From Psychromonas sp. 14N.309.X.WAT.B.A12 (lineage in GTDB: Bacteria > Pseudomonadota > Gammaproteobacteria > Enterobacterales > Psychromonadaceae), in NCBI RefSeq assembly GCF_030397575.1, contig NZ_JAPNXS010000010.1, positions 92,084 through 156,083 on the forward strand: a stretch of DNA of 64,000 bases, given 5' to 3'. The position numbers and the translations under genes were made by a program. Shown one piece after another: positions 26,978 to 36,320 of the stretch. Under the pieces are notes generated by a model. The model saw only the letters and a program-made list of their open reading frames with translations, was not told the DNA's origin and made no database searches. Within the stretch, counting starts at the first letter, position 1, and every line of letters begins with the position of its first letter.

Positions 26978-27851
26978 CGAGTTCATCCATCATTGCCGAT
27001 AATTGTTTACGCCAATGAATAGTTTCAACACCGCTTGCTTGTTCAGCAGTGCTTTTATCAATCACACTAAAGCTGGGTCTTGTCGCTGGTGTTGGGTAAG
27101 CGCTCGCAGGAATTGGACGTACTGGGATTGCCTTTTCTAACATCCCTTTCTCAATTGCTAATTCTTGAATGGCTACCGCGAAGTCATACCATGAACACAC
27201 GCCGGCATCAGTCCAATGTAATTTTAGTGCATCACCTATTGGTGGGTTTTGGTCGCTGGCGATTAACGCCCAAATCATTTCTGCTAAACCTTTTGCCCAG
27301 GTTGGCGTGCCTACTTGGTCATAAACGATACCTAACTGATCTTTTTCAGCCATTAAGCGTAGCATGGTTTTTACGAAGTTATTGCCATTGACGGAATAGA
27401 CCCAAGCGGTGCGAATGATGGTGGCTTGCTCGCGAAGAATCTCGTTGATTTTTATATCGCCAGCTAGCTTTGATGCACCATAAACATTGATAGGATTAGT
27501 AATATCATTAGTTTGATAAGGAGTGGTTTTGGTACCATCGAACACAAAATCGGTAGAAACGTGGATCAGCTTTGCCGACACTTTTTTACAAGCGTTAGCG
27601 ATATATTCGCTACCTAAATCATTAACTGCGTAAGCGGTTTCTGTATCACTTTCAGCTTTATCGACGGCTGTATAAGCAGCAGCATTAATAACAACGTCAG
27701 GTTGAAATTGCGTGATGGTTTGATCCACTTGCTCTGCATTGGTGATATCGAGCTCTTCTACTGAGCAACTAAGTAATTGTATGCCTTGTGGCGCGAGCTT
27801 TTCTAATTCCCACGCGAGCTGACCGCCCTTCCCTGTAATTAATACTTTCAT
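26961..27851 (-). CDS. rmlD: dTDP-4-dehydrorhamnose reductase
   Basis: About 296 residues from the ATG at 27849-27851, preceded by a TAAGGTTGCT ribosome site. An upstream ATG at 27872 adds seven residues not expected in the family. Visible marks: MKVLITGKGGQLAWELEKL (NADPH-binding GxxGQL), INAAAYTAVDKAE near residue 58, STDFVFDG near residue 97 and the catalytic YGASKLAGD near residue 123. It reduces dTDP-4-keto-L-rhamnose to dTDP-L-rhamnose. The C-terminal few residues (AEGER) are encoded by the start of a 7-bp tandem-repeat tract, so the extreme C-terminus may vary between strains. Confidence 0.95.
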   Translation of the reverse strand: MKVLITGKGGQLAWELEKLAPQGIQLLSCSVEELDITNAEQVDQTITQFQPDVVINAAAYTAVDKAESDTETAYAVNDLGSEYIANACKKVSAKLIHVSTDFVFDGTKTTPYQTNDITNPINVYGASKLAGDIKINEILREQATIIRTAWVYSVNGNNFVKTMLRLMAEKDQLGIVYDQVGTPTWAKGLAEMIWALIASDQNPPIGDALKLHWTDAGVCSWYDFAVAIQELAIEKGMLEKAIPVRPIPASAYPTPATRPSFSVIDKSTAEQASGVETIHWRKQLSAMMDELAEGER

Positions 27852-27885
27852 AGCAACCTTACTTGTTTTCAATTGTTTGTTTTTG

Positions 27886-28839
27886 TTACGTTTGTTTTTT
27901 ACTATCCAAAAGTGATACTAAAAGCGCTACTTTACCGAAAAAATGAGATCGAGTCACTTTCCCTTTACAAAAATAAGACATTTTTTTGCACAAAGTCGCG
28001 TCATTGAGACTACTTAAAATAGCGAGGGTTTCATTCTCACTTAATTTATTTTTTTGTTCGAACTGTTTAAAGGCAATAGCTTGATTAATAATGCCTTGTT
28101 GGCTTTTTTTAAATTGGCGTAAATGGTGAGTAAATTTAAAAAACAAAGAGCACACACTACGTTCACGTGCACCAATGGTGTTGTGATGGTGTTGACGATA
28201 TTGGATCAATGCTTTGTCTATAAACACTATCTCTCCACAACGATGCGCCACCAGTGCTAACCACCAATCGTGCATGTAAGCTTGCTCTGGTATTGGTAAG
28301 GCTTTTTCCATTAATGCGCGATTAAATAAGGTGGTGCAGCCAGAGACTACGTTCTGTTGGCATAGTTGTTTAAATGTGCGATGCCAATCTTTGCTGATGT
28401 TCTTTAAGCTAAAGTAGCTATGGCAAATGAGTTGCAGCTCTTCATCTACAATTTGTTTATCGCTGAAGACTAATATTGGCGTTTGAGGTGAGAACCTACT
28501 TTCTGCTTGTTTTAAGTGCTGTATCGAAAGGCTGATTTTTTCAGGGAACCAAATATCATCTTGGTCGCACAGCATGAGGTAGTTCGCCGAGGTTTTAGTT
28601 AACCCGTAAGCAAAATTATGACTCGGCCCGTGTAAACCACTTTCGTTGAGGTGTAGCTCTATTCGATGATCTTGTTTAGCAAGGTCTTGAATAAGACAAA
28701 TGGTATTATCCGTTGAGCCATCATCCACAATAATTAAACGAGAGACTAAAGCATGATAGTCGACACAGGCTTGAATTGATCGCACCTGCTCTTCTAAAAA
28801 TCGCTCACCGTTGTAGGTCGCTAATACAATATCAATCAT
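27886..28839 (-). CDS. Family 2 glycosyltransferase, rhamnosyltransferase-like
   Basis: The 317-residue protein has a GT2 domain: IDIVLATYNGERFLEEQ at the start, LIIVDDGSTDNT near residue 37, and MLCDQDDIWFPEKI near residue 90 with the DxD-type metal site. YMHDWWLALVAHRCG near residue 188 follows. The DQDDIW form is common in enzymes annotated as alpha-L-Rha transferases (RfbF/RgpB-like), which suits its position between rmlC and rmlD. It overlaps the upstream GT2 gene by 4 bp, so the two are co-translated. The exact linkage is unknown. Confidence 0.85.
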   Translation of the reverse strand: MIDIVLATYNGERFLEEQVRSIQACVDYHALVSRLIIVDDGSTDNTICLIQDLAKQDHRIELHLNESGLHGPSHNFAYGLTKTSANYLMLCDQDDIWFPEKISLSIQHLKQAESRFSPQTPILVFSDKQIVDEELQLICHSYFSLKNISKDWHRTFKQLCQQNVVSGCTTLFNRALMEKALPIPEQAYMHDWWLALVAHRCGEIVFIDKALIQYRQHHHNTIGARERSVCSLFFKFTHHLRQFKKSQQGIINQAIAFKQFEQKNKLSENETLAILSSLNDATLCKKMSYFCKGKVTRSHFFGKVALLVSLLDSKKQT

Positions 28840-29639
28840 TTTTTATATCTGTTTTGATATTCAAGACGCGAAGTTAATGCGGTTTCTTGTTTTTTAGAGA
28901 AGGAGTATTTGAAAACGCTTTGTACATGCCAAAAGAAATACTTGCTCATAAATTGTTTGCTAGCACAGCGTCTAAAATGCACGGCTTTAACTTGCTCTAA
29001 GTATTGTAATGGATAACCTGCTTTATTGGCTCTGAAGCTAAAGTCGATATCTTCACAATACATGTAATAACGTTCGTCTAAGCCGTTGAGTTGATTGTAA
29101 ACATCTGCTTTTACCACTAGAAAGGCACAGCTTGCCCAATACTGTTTATTCTTAGCTAACCCTTTACGACGATTCACCATGGTTGACCGGTCGTTAAGTA
29201 AATAGGTTTTAACGAAGCTAGAGAATTTAGGATAAAGGCGAATGTTGTCGTCATGCACCATCTCTTCTCTATCTAAGTACAGGTTCGCAACACCTAGGTT
29301 AATATCACCATGCTTTAAGGCAGCGATTAACTGCAGTATGTTTCGTTTGGTAATGAAGACATCTGGGTTGAGTAGTAGAAAATAATCATCTTCTGTCATG
29401 CCTAGCTCAAACTTACAATACATGTAATTAGCATTGTTGTTAGCAGAGAAGCCTTGTTCATGACCATTGGCTAAGTAATGAGCATTGTATTTATCACAGT
29501 ACCTTTTTAGCTTGCCAACGGGATCATTGTCTCGACATACGACGGTTATTTCATCGTATTTCGAGAGAGCTTTAATAGTGCCTAGGTTAATGATCACATC
29601 ATGATGGCGGTGAGACACTATTGAGATGAAAATGCGCAT
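28836..29639 (-). CDS. Family 2 glycosyltransferase, WbbL-like
   Basis: The 267-residue protein begins MRIFISIVSHRHHDVIINLG, with ITVVCRDNDP near residue 31. GFSANNNANYMYC near residue 63 and LLLNPDVFITKRN near residue 88 match the NPDV motif of WbbL-type rhamnosyl/galactofuranosyl GT2 enzymes. YYMYCEDIDFSFRANKAGYP near residue 190 is the catalytic ED-x-D region. It follows rmlC by 3 bp and overlaps the next GT gene by 4 bp. By context it probably uses dTDP-L-rhamnose, but this is inference. Confidence 0.83.
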   Translation of the reverse strand: MRIFISIVSHRHHDVIINLGTIKALSKYDEITVVCRDNDPVGKLKRYCDKYNAHYLANGHEQGFSANNNANYMYCKFELGMTEDDYFLLLNPDVFITKRNILQLIAALKHGDINLGVANLYLDREEMVHDDNIRLYPKFSSFVKTYLLNDRSTMVNRRKGLAKNKQYWASCAFLVVKADVYNQLNGLDERYYMYCEDIDFSFRANKAGYPLQYLEQVKAVHFRRCASKQFMSKYFFWHVQSVFKYSFSKKQETALTSRLEYQNRYKK

Positions 29640-29642
29640 TAA

Positions 29643-30188
29643 TTAAAACTTTGGTGCATCAGTAAAACTTAAACCTGCTTCATCTTTGGCAGAGAGTAAT
29701 GGTTTTTTATCTGCCGCGATTGGCCAATCAATGTTAAGTGATGGATCGTCCCATTTTAGGGAGACTTCTGCATTTGGGTTGTAAATATCCGTGCATTTGT
29801 AAACGAATTCAGCTTCGTCAGTTGTGACGTAAAACCCGTGTGCAAAGCCTTCTGGCACCCACAGTTGACGTTTGTTTTCAGCTGAGAGTAATACACCAGC
29901 CCATTGGCCGAATGTTGGAGAGTCTTTACGCATATCAACGGCAACATCAAATACTTCACCTTTGGTGACACGCACTAACTTACCTTGAGTGTTTTCAGTT
30001 TGGTAATGCAAACCACGTAGGATACCGTGACTAGATTTGCTGTGGTTTTCTTGTACAAACTCACGCTCAGCACAGTGTTCGTTAAATAATGATGTACGGA
30101 ATGTTTCCATAAAGAAACCACGTTCATCACCAAATACTTGTGGTTCAATAATTTTCACATCAGGAATATTCGTTTCAATAAATTTCAT
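29643..30188 (-). CDS. rmlC: dTDP-4-dehydrorhamnose 3,5-epimerase
   Basis: The 181-residue cupin enzyme has the family's usual length and motifs: EPQVFGDERGFFMETFR near residue 17, QENHSKSSHGILRGLHYQ near residue 46 with the catalytic His, and VAVDMRKDSPTFGQW near residue 86. PEGFAHGFYVT lies near residue 116. It makes dTDP-4-keto-L-rhamnose. It starts a tight group rmlC-GT-GT. Upstream, 742 bp of repeats separate it from rmlA, so either the transcript crosses the repeats or a separate promoter lies within them. Confidence 0.97.
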   Translation of the reverse strand: MKFIETNIPDVKIIEPQVFGDERGFFMETFRTSLFNEHCAEREFVQENHSKSSHGILRGLHYQTENTQGKLVRVTKGEVFDVAVDMRKDSPTFGQWAGVLLSAENKRQLWVPEGFAHGFYVTTDEAEFVYKCTDIYNPNAEVSLKWDDPSLNIDWPIAADKKPLLSAKDEAGLSFTDAPKF

Positions 30189-30198
30189 AAATACACTC

Positions 30199-30289
30199 AG
30201 TTATAAGTTGAAAGTTACAAGTTATAAGTTATAAGTTATAAGTTATAAGTTACAAGTTAAAAGGCTAAAGTTAAAAGTTAACAGTCAAA
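30199..30289. repeat. Thirteen degenerate 7-bp tandem repeats (AGTTATA type)
   Basis: Starting 10 bp upstream of the rmlC start codon, the plus strand reads thirteen consecutive 7-mers: AGTTATA, AGTTGAA, AGTTACA, four more AGTTATA, AGTTACA, AGTTAAA, then more diverged words to 30289. The word differs from the CCTTNNN words around the four-helix gene but the period is the same. Its place in the 5' leader of rmlC means that copy number would shift any upstream promoter relative to the gene. Confidence 0.85.
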
Positions 30290-30928
30290 ATCAACACACT
30301 AAGATCAAAGTCAACACACAAAAAACACTGCAGGCTGAAGCCAGCGCCCCTTAAAGATGTTTCGTAACTTACTATATTATTCGTCAATTTTATTGCATCA
30401 AAGCTCAACACTTTCGCTCATCGCATAACAGTGCGATAGCTATCAAGCAAAACTTGATACTTGGGGCGCTGGCTTTAGCCTGCAGATCTTTTGTGTTGGC
30501 TTTTGAAGTTTTTATATCGTTTTATTACAAAGTACTAAATCAAAATCAACACACTAAGGTCACAGTCAACACACAAAAAAAAACACTGCAGGCTGAAGCC
30601 AGCGCCCCTGAAGATGTTTCGTCACTTACGTCACATCAACACACTAAAACCAAAGTCAAAGTCAACACACAAAAAAACACTGCAGGCTGAAGCCAGCGCC
30701 CCTAAAGATGTTTCGTCACTTACGTCACATCAACACACTAAGGTCAAAGTCAACACACAAAAAACAAAACACTGCAGGCTGAAGCCAGCACCCCTGAAGA
30801 TGTTTCGTAACTTACGTCACATCAACACACTAAAACCAAAGTCAAAAGGCTAAGATCAAAGTCAACACACTAAAACCAAAGCCTGAAAAAAGGAATCGCA
30901 GAGCTCTTCCGCTCAGCGGCCTTAAAGA
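30290..30928. repeat. REP-like repeats between rmlC and rmlA, partly a ~93-bp tandem array
   Basis: The inverted core GGCTGAAGCCAGCGCC ends at 30350, 30608 and 30702, and a variant (AGCACC end) at 30794. The last three form ~93-bp tandem units that share the text CACTGCAGG and GATGTTTCGT. A single forward core GGCGCTGGCTTTAGCC sits at 30465-30480, preceded by the palindrome ATCAAGC-AAA-ACTTGAT. Near 30890 is the other element type, GGAATCGCAGAGCTC. Small open frames in here are made of repeat sequence and are not supported as genes. This is the only REP-like array lying inside a one-direction operon rather than at gene 3' ends. Confidence 0.85.
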
Positions 30929-30930
30929 TG

Positions 30931-31836
30931 TTACGTGCTTGGCAGTATTCTTACTTCTAGTAGGCTTAGTAAATATTCACCGTAACCTGACTTCTTTAAT
31001 GGCGCGGCTAGTTCTTTGATGCCGTCTGCGTCTATGTATCCCATGCGGAATGCTATTTCGCCTGGGCAGCATACTTTTAAGCCTTGACGCTTTTCGATGG
31101 CACGGATGTATAGTGCTGCATCTAGTAAGTCATCTAATGTGCCTGTATCTAACCATGCGGTACCGCGGCCCATTACTTCTACTTTTAATGTTTTATTATC
31201 AAGGTATTGTGAAATAACATCTGTTATTTCTAACTCGCCACGCGGTGACGGTTTAACATTTTTTGCGAATTCAACAACGTCTGCATCGAAGAAATATAAC
31301 CCAGGGACCGCGTAAGATGATTTCGGTTTTTCTGGTTTTTCTTCAATTGAAATTGCTTGGCCTGCTTCATCAAATTCAACTACGCCGTAAGAAGTTGGGT
31401 TTGCAACGTAGTAACCGAAAACTGTTGCCCCTTTCTCTTGTTTGTTAGCTTTTTGCAGCGATTTAGCTAAATCATGTCCGTAGAATAGGTTATCACCCAG
31501 GATCAATGCAGCTGGAGAGCCATCTAAAAATTCTTCTGCTAGTAGGAAGGCCTGTGCTAAACCATCTGGACTAGGTTGCACTACATATTCAATACTCACG
31601 CCCCATTGTGAACCATCTTTTAACAATTCTTGAAAACGTGGTAGTTCTAATGGCGTAGAGATGATTAATATTTCAGTAATCCCAGCCATAAATAAGTTTG
31701 ATAACGGATAGTAGATCATTGGTTTATCATAAACAGGCATTAGTTGTTTACTCACCACTTTAGTCAGTGGGTAAAGTCGTGTACCTGAACCACCAGCTAA
31801 GATAATCCCTTTGCGGTTTAATGGGTTATTATTCAT
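30931..31836 (-). CDS. rmlA: Glucose-1-phosphate thymidylyltransferase
   Basis: About 301 residues from the ATG at 31834-31836, chosen because AAGGA stands six bases upstream; an ATG two codons earlier overlaps that site. Motifs: [17 protein letters not shown] (nucleotide-binding), [29 protein letters not shown] near residue 108, [20 protein letters not shown] near residue 160 and [11 protein letters not shown] near 220. It makes dTDP-glucose from dTTP and glucose-1-phosphate, and is usually feedback-inhibited by dTDP-rhamnose. It lies between the export genes and the repeat array, so export and precursor synthesis share one transcript. Confidence 0.97.
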   Translation of the reverse strand: MNNNPLNRKGIILAGGSGTRLYPLTKVVSKQLMPVYDKPMIYYPLSNLFMAGITEILIISTPLELPRFQELLKDGSQWGVSIEYVVQPSPDGLAQAFLLAEEFLDGSPAALILGDNLFYGHDLAKSLQKANKQEKGATVFGYYVANPTSYGVVEFDEAGQAISIEEKPEKPKSSYAVPGLYFFDADVVEFAKNVKPSPRGELEITDVISQYLDNKTLKVEVMGRGTAWLDTGTLDDLLDAALYIRAIEKRQGLKVCCPGEIAFRMGYIDADGIKELAAPLKKSGYGEYLLSLLEVRILPST

Positions 31837-31878
31837 TTTCATTCCTTTCCGTTTGTTTGAGAATTGAAATAATAAAAA

Positions 31879-33201
31879 CTATTTCAATTCTTTAATTGTG
31901 CTAATAATTATTTTACCGATACCAAATGCAAGGCTTAACAACAGTAAAAACAATGAGATATTATAAATCACATCAGGATATTTACTGTCCTCACTCAAAG
32001 TTGCTTTTTCAACGGTAATTAAGTATTTCAATTGGCGATAAGCCTCTATGCGAGACTTCTCTAATGAAATTTGCGATGACGTATAAGCTTGCAACGCTAA
32101 ATCCATTTTGATTTTATAGTCAGTGAATCGAGAGAGAAGTTCACTGACTGGCACTTCATCTAACCCAGTTTGTGACAACTTATCTCTTTCTACTTCTAAC
32201 TGTGCATTTAATGCGGATAATTCATTTTTTAAGCCTTGCACTTGTGGTGAGCTGTCGCTCATGATCGCTTTTAGGGTTTTTATCTCGGTTTGCTTAGTGG
32301 CGATTTGGCTTTCAATGGTATTGGTAATAGTTTGTTTTGCTGTGCCTTCTGCCGTTGGATCGAGTAGATTATATTTTTGCTGAAAAACCAGTAAGTCTTT
32401 CTGTGCAGCAGTAAAGCGCTCTTCAATGCGTTTATGTTCACCTTGCATAAAGCTAAGCTGTGCATTGGCGAGTTGATGCCCTATAGAGTTGATAAACCAT
32501 TCTGCTCTTTCTACTATGGTGTTGGTGAGTAACTGTGCGTATTCACTATCGAAGCCTTGTGCAGCAATGGTAATGACTCCAGAAGCATCATCTAAGACAA
32601 CATCAACATGCTCTTGGTAGTATTGATTTAATGTTTCTTTAGAGTCATCGCCGTGAATACGGCTAAAGAAGTCTATGTTAGATTGCGAGTAATGCTCTCT
32701 TAAGGCTATTTTGTTATTTAAATACTCAATCATGTCGTTAGAGTAGATATAGGCTTTGACTAGTTCCGCGTCATTACCGCCACTTGATCCCGTTAAGCCG
32801 GTTAACAACGCCATACTTGAATCCATTGTTGAGGCACTGTCAGGCTGTTGGACGATCACTTTGGCTTGGCTTTCGTAACGTTCTGTAGCCCAAAGTAGTT
32901 GATATGCGGCAAAAATGAGTGTTGGTAACACCACAAAAACAAGAAAAGGCGAACGCTTTAGTTTATCTCGTTTTGATTGGGGTTTAGCAGTGACTTTCAT
33001 TTTTTGAACAGGAGCATTCTGTTTTGACTTCTCTTGCTTTTTAACCTGTGATTTTAACTTTTTCACACGAATTAAAATACGATCTGATAATTCAGGATCT
33101 GTTGCTTTTAATGACTCAGCTTTTTTTTGTAAAAATTCAATGTTATTAAACTCTGCTGGTTTGATTGAATCTTTAAACTCATTAAATCGTTTTTCTAACA
33201 T
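31879..33201 (-). CDS. KpsE/BexC-type capsule export inner-membrane protein (polysaccharide co-polymerase)
   Basis: The 440-residue protein has a basic N-terminal cytoplasmic part of about 80 residues, a membrane segment near 85-105 (FLVFVVLPTLIFAAYQLLW) followed by the classic YESQAKVIVQQPDSAS. A long coiled coil lies at about 240-400 and a second membrane segment near 415-435 (ISLFLLLLSLAFGIGKIII). This is the layout of KpsE/BexC/CtrB, which span the periplasm and link an ABC exporter to the outer-membrane Wza/KpsD channel. The long charged N-terminus is more than the usual family minimum. It is flanked by a KpsM-like permease and rmlA. It has no kinase domain, so this is not the Wzc type. 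Confidence 0.85.
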   Translation of the reverse strand: MLEKRFNEFKDSIKPAEFNNIEFLQKKAESLKATDPELSDRILIRVKKLKSQVKKQEKSKQNAPVQKMKVTAKPQSKRDKLKRSPFLVFVVLPTLIFAAYQLLWATERYESQAKVIVQQPDSASTMDSSMALLTGLTGSSGGNDAELVKAYIYSNDMIEYLNNKIALREHYSQSNIDFFSRIHGDDSKETLNQYYQEHVDVVLDDASGVITIAAQGFDSEYAQLLTNTIVERAEWFINSIGHQLANAQLSFMQGEHKRIEERFTAAQKDLLVFQQKYNLLDPTAEGTAKQTITNTIESQIATKQTEIKTLKAIMSDSSPQVQGLKNELSALNAQLEVERDKLSQTGLDEVPVSELLSRFTDYKIKMDLALQAYTSSQISLEKSRIEAYRQLKYLITVEKATLSEDSKYPDVIYNISLFLLLLSLAFGIGKIIISTIKELK

Positions 33202-33313
33202 AAATAACTATAAAGGCTATAGGTGATAACACCTAAAGGCTTGAAAATTAATAAAAGCTTTAAATTTAATCCTTAAAGCCTGAAAAATGAGCCGTTATCT
33301 GTTTATTATTAGA

Positions 33314-34102
33314 TTAACGGCTTATCGCTTGTTTCCAACCTACGTGGTAACAGGCTAACGCAAAAAACACACTGATTAACACACACATGTCTAAAAAGAA
33401 ATAACTCACCCCTTCATGGCCATAGCTTGGATAAGCCGCATAACGGGTTAGCTCTACGGCATGTAATAAGGGGTTCCAATCTAGGTAGTGCCAATATTCT
33501 CTTGGGATATCTTGCAAACTAAAAAAGATACCAGAGATAAAAAATAGTGGGCGGGTGAGTAACTGTTGTACTTTTTTAAGTTCCGGAATAAAGCAATATG
33601 ATAAGCCAAAGACGGTGCCTAGACTTATCGCCATTAACCAAACTTTAAAGAAGTTGGTAATCACTGAAATAGCATCGTGTACGACAATATCTATATGTAA
33701 AACAAAGCAAAGTAATACAATGACAAATACAACGGCTATTTTGATTAGCAACTCAAAAACACCAATAGCGATAATTGAGCTAATGGGTTGCACTTGTCTA
33801 AAAGCATATAAAGGTTTGTTTTTTTGGACTGCACCACTGGCTTTACTTAGCACACTTAAAAAGAACTGAATCAAAATCATGCCGTAAACCATAAAAAACA
33901 TAGTTGGCATGCCATGCGTATCACCACCGCCAGACAGTAAAGTACGCATTGCAGTCATACCTGCAATCATGATCAAAGGAGACACGACAGTCCAAATCAA
34001 ACCGATTTTATCGGTCGATTGGCTTTTAATTTCACGTAAAAAAATCGCAAATATAACGTCACCCCAAATTTTTAGGGTTGAACGTTTTTGAACTAAAGCC
34101 AT
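33314..34102 (-). CDS. ABC-2 type polysaccharide exporter permease (KpsM/BexB-like)
   Basis: The 262-residue protein has about six hydrophobic segments and the capsule-permease pattern. It includes FAIFLREIKSQSTDKIGLIW near residue 17, then SPLIMIAGMTAMRTLL, LLTRPLFFISGIFFSLQDIP near residue 185 and LDWNPLLHAVELTRYA near 208. KpsM-type permeases pair with the ATPase KpsT to move lipid-linked capsule chains across the inner membrane. No kpsT is found beside it or elsewhere in the window, which is unusual because kpsM and kpsT are normally adjacent. The flanking genes are KpsE-like and KpsD/Wza-like, so the export complex is otherwise present. Confidence 0.88.
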   Translation of the reverse strand: MALVQKRSTLKIWGDVIFAIFLREIKSQSTDKIGLIWTVVSPLIMIAGMTAMRTLLSGGGDTHGMPTMFFMVYGMILIQFFLSVLSKASGAVQKNKPLYAFRQVQPISSIIAIGVFELLIKIAVVFVIVLLCFVLHIDIVVHDAISVITNFFKVWLMAISLGTVFGLSYCFIPELKKVQQLLTRPLFFISGIFFSLQDIPREYWHYLDWNPLLHAVELTRYAAYPSYGHEGVSYFFLDMCVLISVFFALACYHVGWKQAISR

Positions 34103-34151
34103 TAGCTTAGCCCTATCTGTGCTGTGAATATTGGCGTATTAAAGCGGTACA

Positions 34152-35882
34152 TTAGTTAATAGCCACATTCGCTGCAACAGCAATTTGATAGATGATTTGC
34201 GTGATGTCTTTCACCGCTTGTACGACTTTGGTATCTACTTTCGGTAAGACTAGAATTTGGTCACCGCGTTGGATTTTTGCGTCTTTTGCAAAAACTACCA
34301 TGCCATTAGCGCGGACAATCGATACACGTTCGTCGTCAGCTCTATCGGTAAACCCACCAGCCCACGCTACGTAATCGTCTAGTGTTGCCTCGGGGTTAAA
34401 TACTATCGCTTGTGGGATCAATACTTCGCCACCCACATTGATTAAATCGGTGTAGTTAGGAATAACAATTTGGTCGCCCTGCTCTAATAAGATGTTGGCG
34501 GTTATACCGTTATCAGATACAACAACTTTACCGAGTGGTTTAACTTGTCGTGCTTTTTCAACAAACTGCATCACTAGCTCGGCTTCTTTTGCACGAATTG
34601 ATGCTTCACCGTCGGATGAGGCTGGTGCTGTAAATACGCTTCGCTCAAGTTTATCTAATGAGTCATCTAATATTTGCTTTTGACGTTCGGCAACGCTCTT
34701 TCTTAGAATATAGATAGATTGGTTGTCTGTTAGTTCAGGCACAATTGGAATCGCATTCAGTACGTCATGTAGATGGGTGCTTTTCTTCACGGCAAAATAA
34801 GATGGGCCTAGGTAGCTGCCTGATACTTGTACATCAATAACTTGTGCGTGATTATCGTCGTTAAATACTAAACTATCGCCATCTTGCAGTGTGTAGTTTA
34901 AGAAGTCTTTGTAAGTCAAGTAAACAGAGAACGGCCCACTTGCACGTGTACCAAATACTCCAACATGACTTATTTTCACGAGTGGTTTCGCGTATTCAGC
35001 TAGTTCACTGCCTTTAGTTTGTTTTTTCTTTAGCTCGAAGCGGAATGGGTTTTTAACACCACCAGAAACATTCACTGCGGATTTTTGTGGTTTAACTAAT
35101 ATGACATCTTTATCTTTAAAGGTGATGCTTGGTAATTGACCAGTTTGCACGAAGTAATACAGGTCGACCTCTTGTAAAATTTTATTATCTCGAATAATTT
35201 GGATGCTGCGGTAACTACCACGTTCTGTGTCTATTCCACCTGCTCGTTTCAAGTAATACAAGACGCTGTCTGAAGCCATACCTGCATATTGCCCTGGTCG
35301 AACAATCGCACCAGAAAGGTAAATACTCACAGGGGTTGCCGTTAACAAGTTAACGTAGACTTCAACGTTATTGGTATAAGTTTCTTTGATTTTTGATTGT
35401 ACTAGTTGGTTAACATCACTGGCTGGTACGTCTAATACATTGATTGGCCCGATATTAGGTATGAAGATGTTACCTTGGTTGTCGACGGTTACTACACTGC
35501 TATAGGAAACTGCGCCCCATATCCAGATATTAATTTGGTCGCCTGCTGCTATCAAATAGTTTTCATTTAAGCCATCAACACGTTCTGTTTCATAACCACC
35601 GGCAAATAAGTTAGCGCCATAGGGTGGTGGATTGTCTTCGCCCGATGAAGGTAATAGCTCACGTACATCAACTTCACCCGGGAGCAAGATACCTGAACGA
35701 GCTTGGCTTTGATAAGAGCCAATACTGTTGCTTGCTGCATCGTCATTGGCTTCTACTTGTGGAATACCTGAACTTGTGCTGTTTTGTAGATCAATAGAAC
35801 TTGGCTCAAAGGCTGCATAGGCGTTTGGCATGATCAACGCACTGCTAAGTAACCAAACTGTGATTTTTTTAAGAATATTCAT
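34152..35882 (-). CDS. Outer-membrane polysaccharide export protein (KpsD/Wza-like, SLBB domains)
   Basis: The 576-residue protein has a Sec signal peptide (ITVWLLSSALIMPNAYA, cleavage near residue 23). The Poly_export domain lies near residues 105-190 (NYLIAAGDQINIWIWG, VDNQGNIFIPNIG). SLBB modules follow: SIYLSGAIVRPGQYAGM near residue 208, then a later one with INVGGEVLIPQAIVF near residue 480. No lipobox cysteine is present, as in KpsD rather than Wza. It would form the periplasmic/outer-membrane channel. The gene order lipoprotein-KpsD-KpsM-KpsE-rmlA on one strand argues for a capsule exported by an ABC route. Confidence 0.88.
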   Translation of the reverse strand: MNILKKITVWLLSSALIMPNAYAAFEPSSIDLQNSTSSGIPQVEANDDAASNSIGSYQSQARSGILLPGEVDVRELLPSSGEDNPPPYGANLFAGGYETERVDGLNENYLIAAGDQINIWIWGAVSYSSVVTVDNQGNIFIPNIGPINVLDVPASDVNQLVQSKIKETYTNNVEVYVNLLTATPVSIYLSGAIVRPGQYAGMASDSVLYYLKRAGGIDTERGSYRSIQIIRDNKILQEVDLYYFVQTGQLPSITFKDKDVILVKPQKSAVNVSGGVKNPFRFELKKKQTKGSELAEYAKPLVKISHVGVFGTRASGPFSVYLTYKDFLNYTLQDGDSLVFNDDNHAQVIDVQVSGSYLGPSYFAVKKSTHLHDVLNAIPIVPELTDNQSIYILRKSVAERQKQILDDSLDKLERSVFTAPASSDGEASIRAKEAELVMQFVEKARQVKPLGKVVVSDNGITANILLEQGDQIVIPNYTDLINVGGEVLIPQAIVFNPEATLDDYVAWAGGFTDRADDERVSIVRANGMVVFAKDAKIQRGDQILVLPKVDTKVVQAVKDITQIIYQIAVAANVAIN

Positions 35883-35915
35883 ATTAGGCTCAACGTCATT
35901 AATAAGTGTTTCATG

Positions 35916-36320
35916 CTATAAGTCGATATTATTATCAGCTTCGGTAATTGCGTGCTCTAAAAACCAAGATTTCATCAGCTTATCGTTCTCTTTGTAAGGG
36001 ATTTCGCAGGCGATCCTTGTTTTCGATGCTTGGTTTGATTCGTTAAATATCATTTGACGGCATGAGTAACTTAATGCTGAAACATAAGTTGGGGCGATGG
36101 TAATGCTGTATTGTTTGTAAGTTAATGCGGTTGAAGCAGGGTTATTTAGCGCAGAAACAAAAGTAGGTGGTAGTGCTTGTTTGTTTGGTTTTACATCACT
36201 AGCGGTTACTAACGGAATAGTCGCGTAAACTTCTCTTGGTTTGCTGGTACAAGCAGCGAGTGTTAGCACCATTGGGACCAGTAGAAACCGACTGTGTTGT
36301 AAAGATAAAAAATTAATCAT
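35916..36320 (-). CDS. Small lipoprotein at the head of the export operon, function unknown
   Basis: This 134-residue protein starts with a signal sequence ending in the lipobox LAAC (Cys near residue 24), followed by TSKPREVYATIP. A mature part of about 110 residues has two Cys (SCRQMIFN and RIACEIPY), perhaps a disulfide. The sequence outside the lipobox is not one I recognise. It is the first gene of the 36.3->19.3 kb block and 33 bp ahead of the KpsD-like gene, so it probably assists outer-membrane assembly of the exporter. That role is inferred from position only. Confidence 0.7.
   Translation of the reverse strand: MINFLSLQHSRFLLVPMVLTLAACTSKPREVYATIPLVTASDVKPNKQALPPTFVSALNNPASTALTYKQYSITIAPTYVSALSYSCRQMIFNESNQASKTRIACEIPYKENDKLMKSWFLEHAITEADNNIDL

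Noticed and set aside
30454..30853. Two overlapping plus-strand open frames of 78-79 codons
   Set aside because: They consist of the ~93-bp REP-like repeat read in different frames, have low-complexity repeated peptide text and no ribosome site.
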